DNA of 64,000 nucleotides from Pseudomonas sp. RIT623 (GCF_004519305.1 NZ_SOZA01000015.1:43420-107419), one strand, 5' to 3'; positions 27,718 through 36,962 are shown, numbered from the stretch's first letter. Translations and numbers: made by a program. The notes: generated by a model from the sequence alone, not told the origin.

Positions 27718-29340
27718 TCAGGTCACGATATTCTTCAGCGACAGGTGCCGCGCATACCAGGGCCGTTGCGGCACCTTGCGCAGCAAGGGTTCGATCTGGT
27801 CGCCCTCGCCGAAGGTGATGCGCAACGCCAGCTTCATGGTCTCGACATCCATCTCCACCGACTTGCCCGGACGCATGCCCGGCTGCGTGCTGCAACCGTG
27901 GGTATCCGGCCCCAGCCAAGGGTCGTCGACCTCCACCCAGCGACCGGGCGCGAACCACGGCACACCATTGACCTCAAGGCGTCGAACCTGACCAGGATGG
28001 TAACGCTCATGGGCGCGAAACCAGTCATCGATACGGTCGTCGATCCACCCGTGGAACCCCCAGAACACAGGGTTGACATGGGATGAGAACGGATCGCCGA
28101 GAAAGTCGTTGTCACGCCCGAACCAGCGCGCGGCAAAGTCGGCCGAATCCCGTGCGAACGGCACCGGCGCGCCATTGCCAGGGTCGCGTGGCACCGAGGC
28201 CCAGCACATGTGCAACCAGTCGTGCAGGTTCATCTCCAGTTCCGAGCCGAAAGCCCCGAGGGACAGTTTCGACAGGTACAACGGATCCTGGTATTGCGAC
28301 TCCCAGACCTGGAAGTTGCTGCAGTAGGTCTCGCCGGCCTTGATCGCCCCGACCCACTGCCCATAGGCCTCGTCACCCGGCGCCTGCCAGCCGGGTGGCA
28401 CCCGGTAGCCGTCGTGGTTGTCGTAGTAACGGGCGAACCCCGGGCGATCGAGTTCCACGCTCGGCCGCGGCAACGGGAAACGCGACCAGGAAGGCAAATC
28501 CTGCAAGGTGCGCGCGTACATCAACATGTGCCGGTGCATGAACAGAAAGTCTATACCCGAACCGTTACGGTGCTTGCGCGGCCCCCGGGCATCGCGCTCG
28601 CGGTCTCGTGGCCCAGGCTGCCAGCCCAGGCCGCGCAGGGCGTTCTGCTTCACTTCCGGCAACTTGTGCCATTGGTCGCGGGTGGCGTGCCAAAGTTGGT
28701 GGAACAAGCGGTGCTCGGCACCGATCACCCAGTCCTGCATCTGCGGGGTATAGGGGATCCGTTCACGCGCTTCGGGGAACAGACGCTTGACCGCTACGAA
28801 GCGGCTGTCCTGCAACGGTAGGGTCAAGGGCCGGTCCAGGCGCTGCAGGCGCCCGCTCAAGGTACCGCTGCCGGCGTTGGCGAACTCGCCCCAGACCTCA
28901 TCGAGGCTGGCCACGCACTCATAGCCCGGCCCGCCGTGCGTGCTCATCAGCCGCCAACGCACCGCGCCCGTGCTGGCACCCACCAGATCGCCGAGCACGC
29001 GATAGGCCGGTTCCGCCTCGCCACGCAGGCGTTCACCGGTATCGACGAAACCGCGCAGGCCGCGCCCCTTGGTAGCGATATCGAGGAACAGCTCGACGCC
29101 TTCGCCCGGCACACCCTCGAGACCTGCGTCAGCGCCTTCGAAACGGATGTCCCAGACCCCCCGCAGCAGGTCCGCGAGCACCTGGCCGCTGTAGTCGGCC
29201 AACTCCACGCTGGCCTCGCCGGGTGTGACGATATCGTCCTCAGGGTCATGGGTCAGTTGCTTGTGCGCGTAATAGGCCGCCGTGCCCGTGGCGCCCGCCA
29301 CGGCCAACCCGGCGATGAATCCTCGTCGAGAAATTGTCAT
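27718..29340 (-). CDS. pvdP: PvdP: periplasmic tyrosinase for pyoverdine chromophore maturation
   Basis: A 540-residue protein with a Tat signal (ISRRGFIAGLAVAGA at residues 3-17), meaning folded export to the periplasm. The C-terminal half is a type-3 copper tyrosinase domain, with His-rich helices LFMHRHMLMYARTL and MNLHDWLHMCWAS that would bind copper. PvdP catalyses oxidation and cyclisation of the tyrosine/diaminobutyrate part of dihydropyoverdine to form the fluorescent chromophore. It has its own perfect PvdS box 47 bp upstream, in the opposite orientation to pvdRT-opmQ. Length matches the family. In many relatives pvdP neighbours pvdMNO, which are absent here. Confidence 0.93.
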   Translation of the reverse strand: MTISRRGFIAGLAVAGATGTAAYYAHKQLTHDPEDDIVTPGEASVELADYSGQVLADLLRGVWDIRFEGADAGLEGVPGEGVELFLDIATKGRGLRGFVDTGERLRGEAEPAYRVLGDLVGASTGAVRWRLMSTHGGPGYECVASLDEVWGEFANAGSGTLSGRLQRLDRPLTLPLQDSRFVAVKRLFPEARERIPYTPQMQDWVIGAEHRLFHQLWHATRDQWHKLPEVKQNALRGLGWQPGPRDRERDARGPRKHRNGSGIDFLFMHRHMLMYARTLQDLPSWSRFPLPRPSVELDRPGFARYYDNHDGYRVPPGWQAPGDEAYGQWVGAIKAGETYCSNFQVWESQYQDPLYLSKLSLGAFGSELEMNLHDWLHMCWASVPRDPGNGAPVPFARDSADFAARWFGRDNDFLGDPFSSHVNPVFWGFHGWIDDRIDDWFRAHERYHPGQVRRLEVNGVPWFAPGRWVEVDDPWLGPDTHGCSTQPGMRPGKSVEMDVETMKLALRITFGEGDQIEPLLRKVPQRPWYARHLSLKNIVT

Positions 29341-29387
29341 TGCGCCTCAATCCGTCTCCGCGTGACGCGGCTTCTATCCAAGCTAGG

Positions 29388-29411
29388 ACGTACCAGGCGT
29401 GTGGAAATTTA
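29388..29411 (-). promoter_or_regulatory. Iron-starvation (PvdS) box upstream of pvdP
   Basis: On the minus strand TAAAT (29411-29407) and CGT (29390-29388) are separated by exactly 16 bp; the box ends 47 bp before the pvdP start. Confidence 0.85.
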
Positions 29412-29430
29412 CCGCCCAAACTTGGAAACA

Positions 29431-29450
29431 CGGGGCCGCAAGCGGCCCCG
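29431..29450 (-). terminator. Hairpin after pvdH
   Basis: CGGGGCCGC-AA-GCGGCCCCG, perfect 9-bp arms, 6 bp beyond the pvdH stop. Only a short T-rich stretch follows in the reading direction. Confidence 0.6.
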
Positions 29451-29456
29451 AATTAT

Positions 29457-30854
29457 TCAGCCCGCCACGGCGGCGCGCACCGCCTCGGCAAAGCGCCCGG
29501 CGACTTCGTCGATCTGCTCGGCGCCGATGATCAGCGGGGGCAGGAAGCGCACCACCGCGCCATGCCGGCCACCCAACTCGAGGATCAGGCCACGGCGCAG
29601 ACATTCGCGCTGCACCTTAGGCGCCAGGGTACGGCAGGCCGGCGGATGGCCCAGGGCATCGCCGCTACCGGTCGGATCCACCAGCTCGACACCGAGCATC
29701 AGCCCCCGGCCACGGATGTCGCCCAGTTGCGGATAGTCCTGTTGCAGGCGCTGCAAATGCCCGCGCAAGCGCTGGCCCATGGCCTCGGCGTGCTCGCACA
29801 GGCGGTGCTCGACCAGGTACTTCATCACCGCCGAACCCGTGGCCATGGCCATCTGGTTGCCGCGGAAGGTGCCGGCGTGCGCCCCGGGCGACCAGGTATC
29901 CAGCCAGTCGCGGTAGACCGTCACCGCCATCGGCAGGCTACCGCCAATGGCCTTGGACAGGGTTACCACGTCCGGCACGATGCCGGCGTGCTCGAAAGCG
30001 AACATCTTGCCGGTACGGGCAAAGCCGCTCTGGATCTCGTCGACGATCAAGGCCACCCCCGCCTGCTCGGTAATCCGGCGCAGGCCGCGCAACCACTCGA
30101 TATCCGCCGGGATCACGCCGCCTTCGCCCTGCACCACCTCGACGATCACCGCGGCAGGCAGAGCCACGCCCGCCTCCGGATCGTTCAACAGGTTCTCCAG
30201 GTAATGCAGGTTGGCACGCACTCCCGCCTCACCGCCCAGGCCGAACGGGCAACGGTAGTCGTAGGGGTAAGGCAGGAACTGCACCCCGCTGGCGAGCAGC
30301 GCGCCCAACGGCTTTTTCGGCCCCAGGCTGCCCATCAAGCTGAGCGCCCCCTGGGTCATGCCGTGGTAGCCGCCCTGGAACGCCAGCACCGTGCTGCGCC
30401 CGGTGGCGGTGCGCACTAGCTTGAGCGCCGCCTCCACCGCGTCGGTGCCGGTGGGGCCACAGAACTGGATCTTCGCCTCGCGGCGCAATGCCTCGGGCAG
30501 CAGGCCGAACAGGTCCTGGACGAACTGGTCCTTGACCGGCGTGGTCAGGTCCAGGGTATGCAGCGGCAGTTCGTCGGCGATCACCTGCTGGATGGCGTCG
30601 ATCACCACCGGGTGGTTGTGGCCCAGGGCCAGGGTACCGGCGCCGGCCAGGCAATCGATGAACTGGCGACCCTCGACGTCCTCGACATAGATACCCCGGG
30701 CACGCTTGAGCGCAAGGGGGATACGCCGCGGGTAGCTGCGGGCGTTGGACTCCTGCTGTTGCTGGCGCAACAGCAGCGCTGATGGCTCGAACTCATACAA
30801 GGCGCGCGGCGCGGTGGCCGGCAGCGCCTGGGCAAGGCTGGAAGCGGTCGACAT
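29457..30854 (-). CDS. pvdH: PvdH: L-2,4-diaminobutyrate:2-oxoglutarate aminotransferase
   Basis: A 465-residue class III PLP aminotransferase: [69 protein letters not shown] and the PLP Lys motif [12 protein letters not shown]. PvdH converts aspartate beta-semialdehyde to 2,4-diaminobutyrate, which becomes part of the pyoverdine chromophore. The last PvdL adenylation domain in this window has the diaminobutyrate code, supporting the assignment. ATG 30852-30854 (MSTASSLAQ) is chosen; a perfect PvdS box is 81 bp upstream. Ectoine- or PvdH-type enzymes look alike, but context decides. Confidence 0.93.
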   Translation of the reverse strand: MSTASSLAQALPATAPRALYEFEPSALLLRQQQQESNARSYPRRIPLALKRARGIYVEDVEGRQFIDCLAGAGTLALGHNHPVVIDAIQQVIADELPLHTLDLTTPVKDQFVQDLFGLLPEALRREAKIQFCGPTGTDAVEAALKLVRTATGRSTVLAFQGGYHGMTQGALSLMGSLGPKKPLGALLASGVQFLPYPYDYRCPFGLGGEAGVRANLHYLENLLNDPEAGVALPAAVIVEVVQGEGGVIPADIEWLRGLRRITEQAGVALIVDEIQSGFARTGKMFAFEHAGIVPDVVTLSKAIGGSLPMAVTVYRDWLDTWSPGAHAGTFRGNQMAMATGSAVMKYLVEHRLCEHAEAMGQRLRGHLQRLQQDYPQLGDIRGRGLMLGVELVDPTGSGDALGHPPACRTLAPKVQRECLRRGLILELGGRHGAVVRFLPPLIIGAEQIDEVAGRFAEAVRAAVAG

Positions 30855-30935
30855 CGGGAAAACCCTCGCAAGCAAGCGAATGTGCCCGCCACGCTTCCTG
30901 TCACCGGATGTGGTCGGGTTGTTATCGCTTGGAAA

Positions 30936-30959
30936 ACGCTTTGGCGAGGTGCGGATTTA
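30936..30959 (-). promoter_or_regulatory. Iron-starvation (PvdS) box upstream of pvdH
   Basis: Minus strand TAAAT (30959-30955), 16 bp, CGT (30938-30936). It ends 81 bp before the pvdH start and lies between pvdH and the 3' end of the sensor kinase gene. Confidence 0.85.
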
Positions 30960-31034
30960 GCGCTTGGCGTGGGATTTATCGTGGCCATGATGGCCCTGGC
31001 GTGGGGCAGGGCCGCTCCCACGCCCTCTATCTGC

Positions 31035-32357
31035 TTACACCGCCGGGCGGGCCGGAACCTGCAACCACACCCGCAAGCCATCGGCCTGGCTGTCGAAGCG
31101 CAAGGTGCCGGCACAACGTTGGACGATGGCCTGGACAATCGCCAGCCCCAAGCCGCAACCACCACTCTGGCCATGGCGCCAGAAGCGTTCGGTCAGGTGT
31201 GCAAGATCTTCCTCGGCAATCCCGGGGCCATGGTCGCGAACCATGAAGCCGACCTGCCCGTCCCGCGCCTGCACGGCCAGTTCCACCTCGGCATCACCGC
31301 CATGGCGCAAGGCGTTGTCCAGCAGGTTGCGCAAGGCCGCGACCGCCAGCGGTGCCGGCATGCCCAGGTAGACCTGGGTGGCCTCCTCTGGCAGGTGCAG
31401 GCGGATACGCCGGTTGTCACCGCCACCGGCATCCTGCACCGCCTGCAAGGCCACCTGTTCGGCGCTGCACTGCACGCCGTCGTCGAACGACAGGCTGCCC
31501 TCGACCCGCGCCAGCATCAGCAGTTGTTCAAGGGTGCGGTGCATGCGATCGGTGCCCTGCTCGGCATGCGCCAACGCCTGCTCGCGCACCGCGCCATCGG
31601 TCATGCGCGCTACTTGCAGGTGGGTCTTGATCGCCGTCAACGGGCTGCGCAGTTCATGGGCGGCATCGTCGGTCAGGCGCCGTTCGCGCTCGATGGTCTG
31701 GGCGATGCGCAGGAACAGCTGGTTCTGGGTGGCGAGCAGCGGCTGCAGCTCGCTGGGCAGGCCCACCACCTGCAACGGCTCGACACTGTCGGCGCGGCGC
31801 CGGCGTAGCGCGTCGCGCATGCGGTTGAGCGGTTCCAGGCCCTTGCCCAGGCCGATCCACAGCAACCCCAGGCTGCCGAGCAAGGCCATCAGCACCGGCG
31901 CCGAGGCCGCCAGCAGGATCGACTGGTTGAGCGCCTCGCGTTCCTGATGCCGGTCGGCGGTGGTGATGCGCACATCGCCATGGTTGTAGGTGAAGGTACG
32001 CCACGAGGCGCCGTCGATGGTCTGGTCGCGAAAGCCGCTGCGCCCGTCATCGATGCTGCCGTCGTGCTTATGGTTGCTGGCGAGGATTTCGCCGCGCAGG
32101 GAACTGACCTGACACGCCATGCCGTCCGGCACGCTGAACTGGTCGGCGGCGAAATGCGCATCCTGGCCCTTGGCGGCCAGCGGCTGCGGCAACTGGTCGA
32201 TCAACCCGGCAACCATCCGCGCCGAGGCGACCAGGCGCTGGTCGAGGGAGAACATCATCTGCTGGCGCAGGTCGCGCAGCATCCAGGCGGCGGCTAGCAC
32301 CCAGATGACGATGAAGACGCTGCCGAGGATCAGCGACAGGCGTACCCGCAGGCTCAT
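31035..32357 (-). CDS. dsbS: Sensor histidine kinase, DsbS-like
   Basis: A 440-residue kinase with TM1 at about 7-27, a periplasmic loop of about 130 residues, TM2 at about 165-187 and a HAMP-like linker. The HisKA domain has DDAAHELRSPLTAIKTH, and the HATPase_c domain ends with MVRDHGPGI and GGCGLGLAIVQAI. The periplasmic loop has one Cys, Cys82 in GMACQVSS. The P. aeruginosa DsbS kinase, beside an equivalent dsbD-tlpA-dsbG set, is reported to sense copper(I) through a periplasmic Cys, which I recall as Cys82. Start MSLRVRL at 32357 gives a 4-bp overlap with the regulator gene. Confidence 0.85.
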   Translation of the reverse strand: MSLRVRLSLILGSVFIVIWVLAAAWMLRDLRQQMMFSLDQRLVASARMVAGLIDQLPQPLAAKGQDAHFAADQFSVPDGMACQVSSLRGEILASNHKHDGSIDDGRSGFRDQTIDGASWRTFTYNHGDVRITTADRHQEREALNQSILLAASAPVLMALLGSLGLLWIGLGKGLEPLNRMRDALRRRRADSVEPLQVVGLPSELQPLLATQNQLFLRIAQTIERERRLTDDAAHELRSPLTAIKTHLQVARMTDGAVREQALAHAEQGTDRMHRTLEQLLMLARVEGSLSFDDGVQCSAEQVALQAVQDAGGGDNRRIRLHLPEEATQVYLGMPAPLAVAALRNLLDNALRHGGDAEVELAVQARDGQVGFMVRDHGPGIAEEDLAHLTERFWRHGQSGGCGLGLAIVQAIVQRCAGTLRFDSQADGLRVWLQVPARPAV

Positions 32358-33037
32358 GACGCGCCCTCCTGCGGGGCCAGGGCCGGGCCGAGGCGATAGC
32401 CAAGGCCACGCACGGTCTCGACGATGCTGTTGCCGAGCTTGCGCCGCAGGTGATGGATATGCACGTTCAGCGCGTTGCTTTCGACCTCGTCGCCGAAGCC
32501 GTACACGCAATCCTTGAGCTGTTCGCTGGAGAGCACCCGCCCGGGGTTCTGCAACAAGGCCTGCAGCAGCGCCTGCTCGCGGCGCGACAGGTCGACAGGC
32601 TGGCCGGCCAGGGTCGCCAGGCAACTGCTCGGGTCATAGCTGAGCGGGCCGTGTTCGATGGCGTTCACCGCCCGTCCGGCAACCCGGCGCAACAAGCTGT
32701 GCAGGCGCGCGGCCAACTCGCGCAGGTCGAACGGCTTGAGCAGGTAGTCGTCGGCGCCGGCCTGCAGGCCATCGACGCGGTCGGTGACCGCATCGCGGGC
32801 GGTGAGCACCAGCACTGGCAGCGTCTCACCCTGCTGGCGCAGGCGGCGCAGCAGCTTCAGGCCGTCTTCGTCGGGCAGGCCGAGGTCGAGGATCATCACG
32901 TCGAACTGCGCGGTCTGCAGCATTTGCCGGGCCTGCGAGGCGCTGGCCACCCGATCCATGGTCAGGCCTTGGGCCGAGAGGCCGGCGCAGATGCCGCTGG
33001 CGATCAGGTCGTCGTCCTCGCAGAGCAGAACGTGCAT
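32354..33037 (-). CDS. dsbR: OmpR-family response regulator, DsbR-like
   Basis: A 227-residue regulator: receiver (about 1-115) with Asp51 in ILDLGLPDEDG and Lys in YLLKPFDLREL, and a C-terminal winged-helix domain (about 130-222) with LSRREQALLQALLQNPG and ESNALNVHIHHLRRKLG. Start MHVLLCEDDD (33035-33037) with AGGAGA about 8 nt upstream. It is translationally coupled to the kinase gene, divergent from dsbD, and probably controls the dsbD-tlpA-dsbG operon. Confidence 0.88.
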   Translation of the reverse strand: MHVLLCEDDDLIASGICAGLSAQGLTMDRVASASQARQMLQTAQFDVMILDLGLPDEDGLKLLRRLRQQGETLPVLVLTARDAVTDRVDGLQAGADDYLLKPFDLRELAARLHSLLRRVAGRAVNAIEHGPLSYDPSSCLATLAGQPVDLSRREQALLQALLQNPGRVLSSEQLKDCVYGFGDEVESNALNVHIHHLRRKLGNSIVETVRGLGYRLGPALAPQEGAS

Positions 33038-33213
33038 GGGGGATCTCCTGGCTGGGCTGGCGGGCATTGCACAGCGTGCTGATTAAGGGGGGATTATGAA
33101 CCCTCTTGGCGTTGCGGCAATCATTGCCAGGCGTTTGCCGTCAGCGGGTTTAACCTTCAGTTAATAAGCCACGCCCAGCATGGCCCCAACTCAAGCTCTA
33201 CCAAGGCGTCGAC

Positions 33214-34926
33214 ATGCGTGTTTTCCTGCTTTTCCTGGCATTGCTGCTCGCCGGCCCCCTCCAGGCCAACCCCTTCGCCGTCAAACCGGACTTCCTGCCG
33301 GTGAACGAAGCCTTCGTCCTGTCCCACGAGCGCCTGGACAACGGCCAGACGCGCCTGTACTTCCAGATCAAGGACGGCTACTACCTTTACCAGAAACGCC
33401 TGAAGTTCGACGGTCTGCCCGCCGCACAGCAGCCCGCCCTGCCGGTGGCGGAAAACCACCATGACGAGTTTTTCGGCGACAGCGCGGTCTATCGCCAGCA
33501 GCTCGAACTGCTGTTGCCAGCCACCGCCAGCGGCGAACTGCGCCTGGGCTGGCAGGGCTGCGCCGACGCCGGCCTGTGCTATCCGCCGCAAACCACGGCT
33601 ATCGCCCTCGGCGCCGCCCCGCCCACCGCAGCGGCGACCGACCAGGCCAGCGACCAGGCCCTGGCCAGCAACCTGCAACAGGGTAGCCTGGCCTGGAGCC
33701 TGCTGGCCTTCTTCGGCCTGGGCCTGCTGCTGGCCTTCACCCCCTGCTCGCTGCCGATGCTGCCGATCCTCGCCGGGCTGGTCCTGGGCAACGGCGCCAG
33801 CGCCCGCCGCGGCTGGTTGCTGGCCGGGGTCTACGTGCTGAGCATGGCGCTGGTCTATGCCGGTCTGGGCGTGATCGCCGCGCTGCTCGGCGCCAGCCTG
33901 CAAGCCTGGCTGCAACAGCCCTGGCTGCTAGGCAGCCTGGCTGGTTTGTTCGTGCTCCTGGCCCTGCCGATGTTCGGCGCCTTCGAGCTGCAACTGCCCA
34001 GCGCCCTGCGTGACCGCCTCGATCGCGCCGGCCAGGGCACCCGCGGCGGCAATCTGTATGGCGCGGCGCTGCTCGGTGCCTTGTCCGGGTTGCTGCTGGG
34101 GCCCTGCATGACCGCGCCACTGGCCGGCGCCCTGCTGTACATCGCCCAGAGCGGCGATGTGCTGCAAGGCGCGCTGGTACTGTTCACCCTGGGCCTGGGC
34201 ATGGGCGTGCCACTGCTGTTGCTGGTCACCCTGGGCAACCGCTACCTGCCGCGCCCTGGCGCCTGGATGAACCTGGTCAAGGGGCTGTTCGGCTTCGTGT
34301 TCCTGGCCATGGCCCTGTATACCGTGCGCAGCCTGCTGCCCGAGGCCCTGGTACTGGCACTGGCCGGCGGCTGGCTGATTGCCCTGGGCTGGGCCGCCTG
34401 GCCTGCCCTGCAGCGCCTGCCAGCGCTACGCGCGATACCGCTGCTGGGCGCGCTGTGGGGTGGCTTGCTGCTGGTCGGCGCCGCCGCCGGTGGCAGCGAC
34501 CTGTGGCAGCCGCTGCAACCCTTCGCCGGCAACGCGGGCGCCGACGCCAAGGCCAGCGACGCCTTCGTCACCGTCGCCAACCCCGCAGACCTGCAACGCG
34601 AGCTGGACACCGCCAAGGCCCGTGGGCAATGGGTACTGGTGGACTACTATGCCGACTGGTGCGTGTCGTGCAAGGTCATGGAAAAACAGGTATTCGGTCG
34701 CGCCGATGTGCAGGCCAGCCTGGCCAACGTGCACCTGGTTCGCCTGGACGTCACCGCCGATGCGCCGGCTAGCCGCGCGCTGCTGCAACACTACCAGGTA
34801 CCCGGCCCGCCCAGCCTGATCTGGATCGGCCCGGAAGGTGAAGAACGCCGCGCCCGGCGTATCACCGGGGAAGTCGATGCCGCCGGGTTCCTGCAACATT
34901 GGGCACAGACCAGGAGCCAAGGCTGA
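33214..34926 (+). CDS. dsbD: Thiol:disulfide interchange protein DsbD
   Basis: A 570-residue DsbD that carries electrons from cytoplasmic thioredoxin to the periplasm. A signal peptide (MRVFLLFLALLLAGPLQA) leads to the N-terminal immunoglobulin-like domain (about 20-140, with CADAGLCYPPQ). The membrane core of about eight helices carries the redox Cys in FTPCSLPMLPIL and LLGPCMTAPL. The C-terminal thioredoxin-like domain has the CVSC motif (Cys483, Cys486). Its stop overlaps the next start by 1 bp. It likely supplies reductant to DsbG and to the TlpA-like protein encoded downstream. Confidence 0.95.
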   Translation: MRVFLLFLALLLAGPLQANPFAVKPDFLPVNEAFVLSHERLDNGQTRLYFQIKDGYYLYQKRLKFDGLPAAQQPALPVAENHHDEFFGDSAVYRQQLELLLPATASGELRLGWQGCADAGLCYPPQTTAIALGAAPPTAAATDQASDQALASNLQQGSLAWSLLAFFGLGLLLAFTPCSLPMLPILAGLVLGNGASARRGWLLAGVYVLSMALVYAGLGVIAALLGASLQAWLQQPWLLGSLAGLFVLLALPMFGAFELQLPSALRDRLDRAGQGTRGGNLYGAALLGALSGLLLGPCMTAPLAGALLYIAQSGDVLQGALVLFTLGLGMGVPLLLLVTLGNRYLPRPGAWMNLVKGLFGFVFLAMALYTVRSLLPEALVLALAGGWLIALGWAAWPALQRLPALRAIPLLGALWGGLLLVGAAAGGSDLWQPLQPFAGNAGADAKASDAFVTVANPADLQRELDTAKARGQWVLVDYYADWCVSCKVMEKQVFGRADVQASLANVHLVRLDVTADAPASRALLQHYQVPGPPSLIWIGPEGEERRARRITGEVDAAGFLQHWAQTRSQG

Positions 34927-35756
34927 TGCTGACGGTCACCCTCGGGCCACTGACCATGGCCCTGAACCACTTGCTGCTGCTCGCGGCGTTGGGCATCGCC
35001 AGCCTGGTCGGCTGGCGCGTGGCCCGGCGCGGCGGCGAAAACCCCGAGTCGGCGCTGTTCAATTTGTTCCTGCTGGGGCTGCTGTTCGCCCGCCTGGGCT
35101 TCGTGCTGGCCTATTGGCCGATGTACCGCGACGACCCCTTGCAGATCATCGACATTCGCGATGGTGGGTTCCTGCTCTGGGGCGGGCTGCTGGGCCTGGT
35201 CCTGGGCACCCTCTGGCAAGGCTGGCGCCGCCCCGGCCTGCGTCGGTCGCTGGGTTGGGCACTGTTCAGCGGCGCGCTGTTCTGGGGCCTGGCCAGTCTG
35301 GCCAGCCATCTCTACAGCAAGGGCACCGAGCTGCCGCAGATGAGCCTGCGCGACAGCCGCGGCCAGGCCGTGGCCCTGCACGACTACCGTGGCAAGCCGC
35401 TGGTGATCAATATCTGGGCCACCTGGTGCCCGCCGTGCCGCCGCGAAATGCCGGTACTGCAACAAGCCGAGGACGACTATCCTCACGTGACCTTCCTGTT
35501 CGTCAACCAGGGCGAAACCCCGGAGAACGTCAGCACCTTCATGGCCACCACCGGCCTGACCCTGTCCAACGTGCTATTCGACGGCACCGGCGAACTGGCC
35601 CGCAAGGTCGGCTCCATGGCCCTGCCCACCACCCTGTTCTACAACGCCGAAGGACGGCTGGTCGGCAGCCACCTGGGCGAGCTGTCGCGGGCCAGCCTGC
35701 GCCATGCCCTGGAACCCTTCGAACGCGCCGACGCGCCCGCCACACAAGGAAACTGA
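34926..35756 (+). CDS. Thioredoxin-like protein with Lgt-like membrane domain
   Basis: A 276-residue fusion. Residues 1-130 hold about four membrane segments and resemble a portion of prolipoprotein diacylglyceryl transferase (RLGFVLAYWP, then IRDGGFLLWGGLLG, cf. the Lgt DGG...HGGL region, here with Trp in place of His). Residues 135-265 are a TlpA/ResA-type thioredoxin domain with WATWCPPCRREMP (Cys168, Cys171) facing the periplasm. A membrane-tethered thiol reductase is the likely role, fed by DsbD. Start ATG 34926 overlaps the dsbD stop. The earlier frame from 34899 is within dsbD and unlikely. Confidence 0.88.
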   Translation: MLTVTLGPLTMALNHLLLLAALGIASLVGWRVARRGGENPESALFNLFLLGLLFARLGFVLAYWPMYRDDPLQIIDIRDGGFLLWGGLLGLVLGTLWQGWRRPGLRRSLGWALFSGALFWGLASLASHLYSKGTELPQMSLRDSRGQAVALHDYRGKPLVINIWATWCPPCRREMPVLQQAEDDYPHVTFLFVNQGETPENVSTFMATTGLTLSNVLFDGTGELARKVGSMALPTTLFYNAEGRLVGSHLGELSRASLRHALEPFERADAPATQGN

Positions 35757-35757
35757 C

Positions 35758-36516
35758 ATGCGATTGAATGCGCTGCTGCCCCTGACCCTCGCCCTCCTCG
35801 CCAGCCCGGCCCTGCAGGCCGAGCAACTGCCCAAGGCGATCCAGCAACTGCAGGCCAAGGGCGCCGTGATCAAAGGCAGCTTCGATGCCCCCGATGGCCT
35901 GCGCGGCTATGCCGCCGAGTACCACAACAACGGCATCGCCCTTTACCTCACGCCCGATGGCAAGCACGTGCTGGTGGGCAGCCTGTTCGATGAACAAGGC
36001 AAGGACCTGAGCGCCGAGCCCCTGGAAAAACTGGTGTACGCACCGATGAGCAAGGCCGTGTGGGCGAAGATGGAAAACACCGCCTGGATCGCCGACGGCA
36101 AGGCTGACGCGCCGCGCGTCGTCTACCTGTTCAGCGACCCCAATTGCCCTTACTGCAACATGTTCTGGCAGCAGGCACGGCCCTGGGTCGAGTCGGGCAA
36201 GGTGCAGTTGCGCCACATCATGGTGGGTATCATCCGCGAGGACAGCCCGGGCAAGTCCGCCGCGCTGCTCGCCGCCAAGGACCCGGCCCAGGCCCTGCAA
36301 GCGCATGAGAAAGCCGGCAAGGCCAGCACCCTCAAGGCGCTGGACAAGGTGCCGGAGGCAGTGCAGAAAAAGCTCGAGGCGAACATGGCGCTGATGGAAG
36401 AGCTGGGGTTGGCGGCAACGCCGGCGATCTTCTATCAGGATGAACAAGGGCAGTTGCAGAGCCAGCAAGGGGCGCCGCGGCCGGAGATGCTGGGCAAGAT
36501 ACTCGGCAAGCGTTAA
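35758..36516 (+). CDS. dsbG: Thiol:disulfide interchange protein DsbG
   Basis: A 252-residue DsbC/DsbG-type periplasmic protein: signal peptide (cleavage after ALQA), N-terminal dimerisation domain (about 21-90), then the thioredoxin fold with CPYC (Cys130, Cys133) and cis-Pro in LAATPAIFY. DsbG protects single cysteines from over-oxidation or isomerises disulfides and is kept reduced by DsbD. Start ATG 35758, with AAGGA upstream; 1 bp after the previous stop codon. Third gene of the operon; the accessory island begins 8 bp beyond its stop, on the other strand. Confidence 0.93.
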   Translation: MRLNALLPLTLALLASPALQAEQLPKAIQQLQAKGAVIKGSFDAPDGLRGYAAEYHNNGIALYLTPDGKHVLVGSLFDEQGKDLSAEPLEKLVYAPMSKAVWAKMENTAWIADGKADAPRVVYLFSDPNCPYCNMFWQQARPWVESGKVQLRHIMVGIIREDSPGKSAALLAAKDPAQALQAHEKAGKASTLKALDKVPEAVQKKLEANMALMEELGLAATPAIFYQDEQGQLQSQQGAPRPEMLGKILGKR

Positions 36517-36524
36517 ACCGCAGT

Positions 36525-36962
36525 TTATCTGAAGGAGCAACGATAGACTTTGGCGAGTACCTCGACATGGCTGTCGTAACCAACCAGCAGATAGTGCTTC
36601 AAGCCCAGCGATCCTGATGGGTCGTAGAGTGCTTTGCGTGCGCTGAGCAGTACCGAGTCCATGACCTGGTAGAAACAGGGGTTAGGATGGACACCCGTCT
36701 GCCGCCATGTCTGGACCGGTTGATCGCCTAGCCCCAGCACACTGTAGCCCTCGTGATTGACTTCGAAAAAATTCAAGGTGATGCACCGTATCTCAGCCAC
36801 GCATTCGAAATGGATGTCTACTTCCCGATAGCGTTGGGCATCATAGTCCGCGATTGTCTGTACATCGACGTTGATGACAGCGTCTGCGGTCTCGTCGTAA
36901 GCGGCCCGCAGATGCGTGGTGCTGATGACAAAATCCAGTTTTTCCGGGACAAGCCTGATCAT
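36525..36962 (-). CDS. Small hypothetical protein, candidate orphan immunity protein
   Basis: A 145-residue acidic cytosolic-looking protein with no signal or membrane segment and no recognised family. MIRLVPEKLDF at 36962 is chosen over a longer start because GAGG lies about 6 nt upstream. It is downstream of an Rhs toxin/immunity pair and of another small gene in the same orientation, in DNA that is poorer in GC than the flanking core genes. That position is typical of stacked immunity genes, which is the only basis for the suggestion. No function is asserted. Confidence 0.5.
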   Translation of the reverse strand: MIRLVPEKLDFVISTTHLRAAYDETADAVINVDVQTIADYDAQRYREVDIHFECVAEIRCITLNFFEVNHEGYSVLGLGDQPVQTWRQTGVHPNPCFYQVMDSVLLSARKALYDPSGSLGLKHYLLVGYDSHVEVLAKVYRCSFR

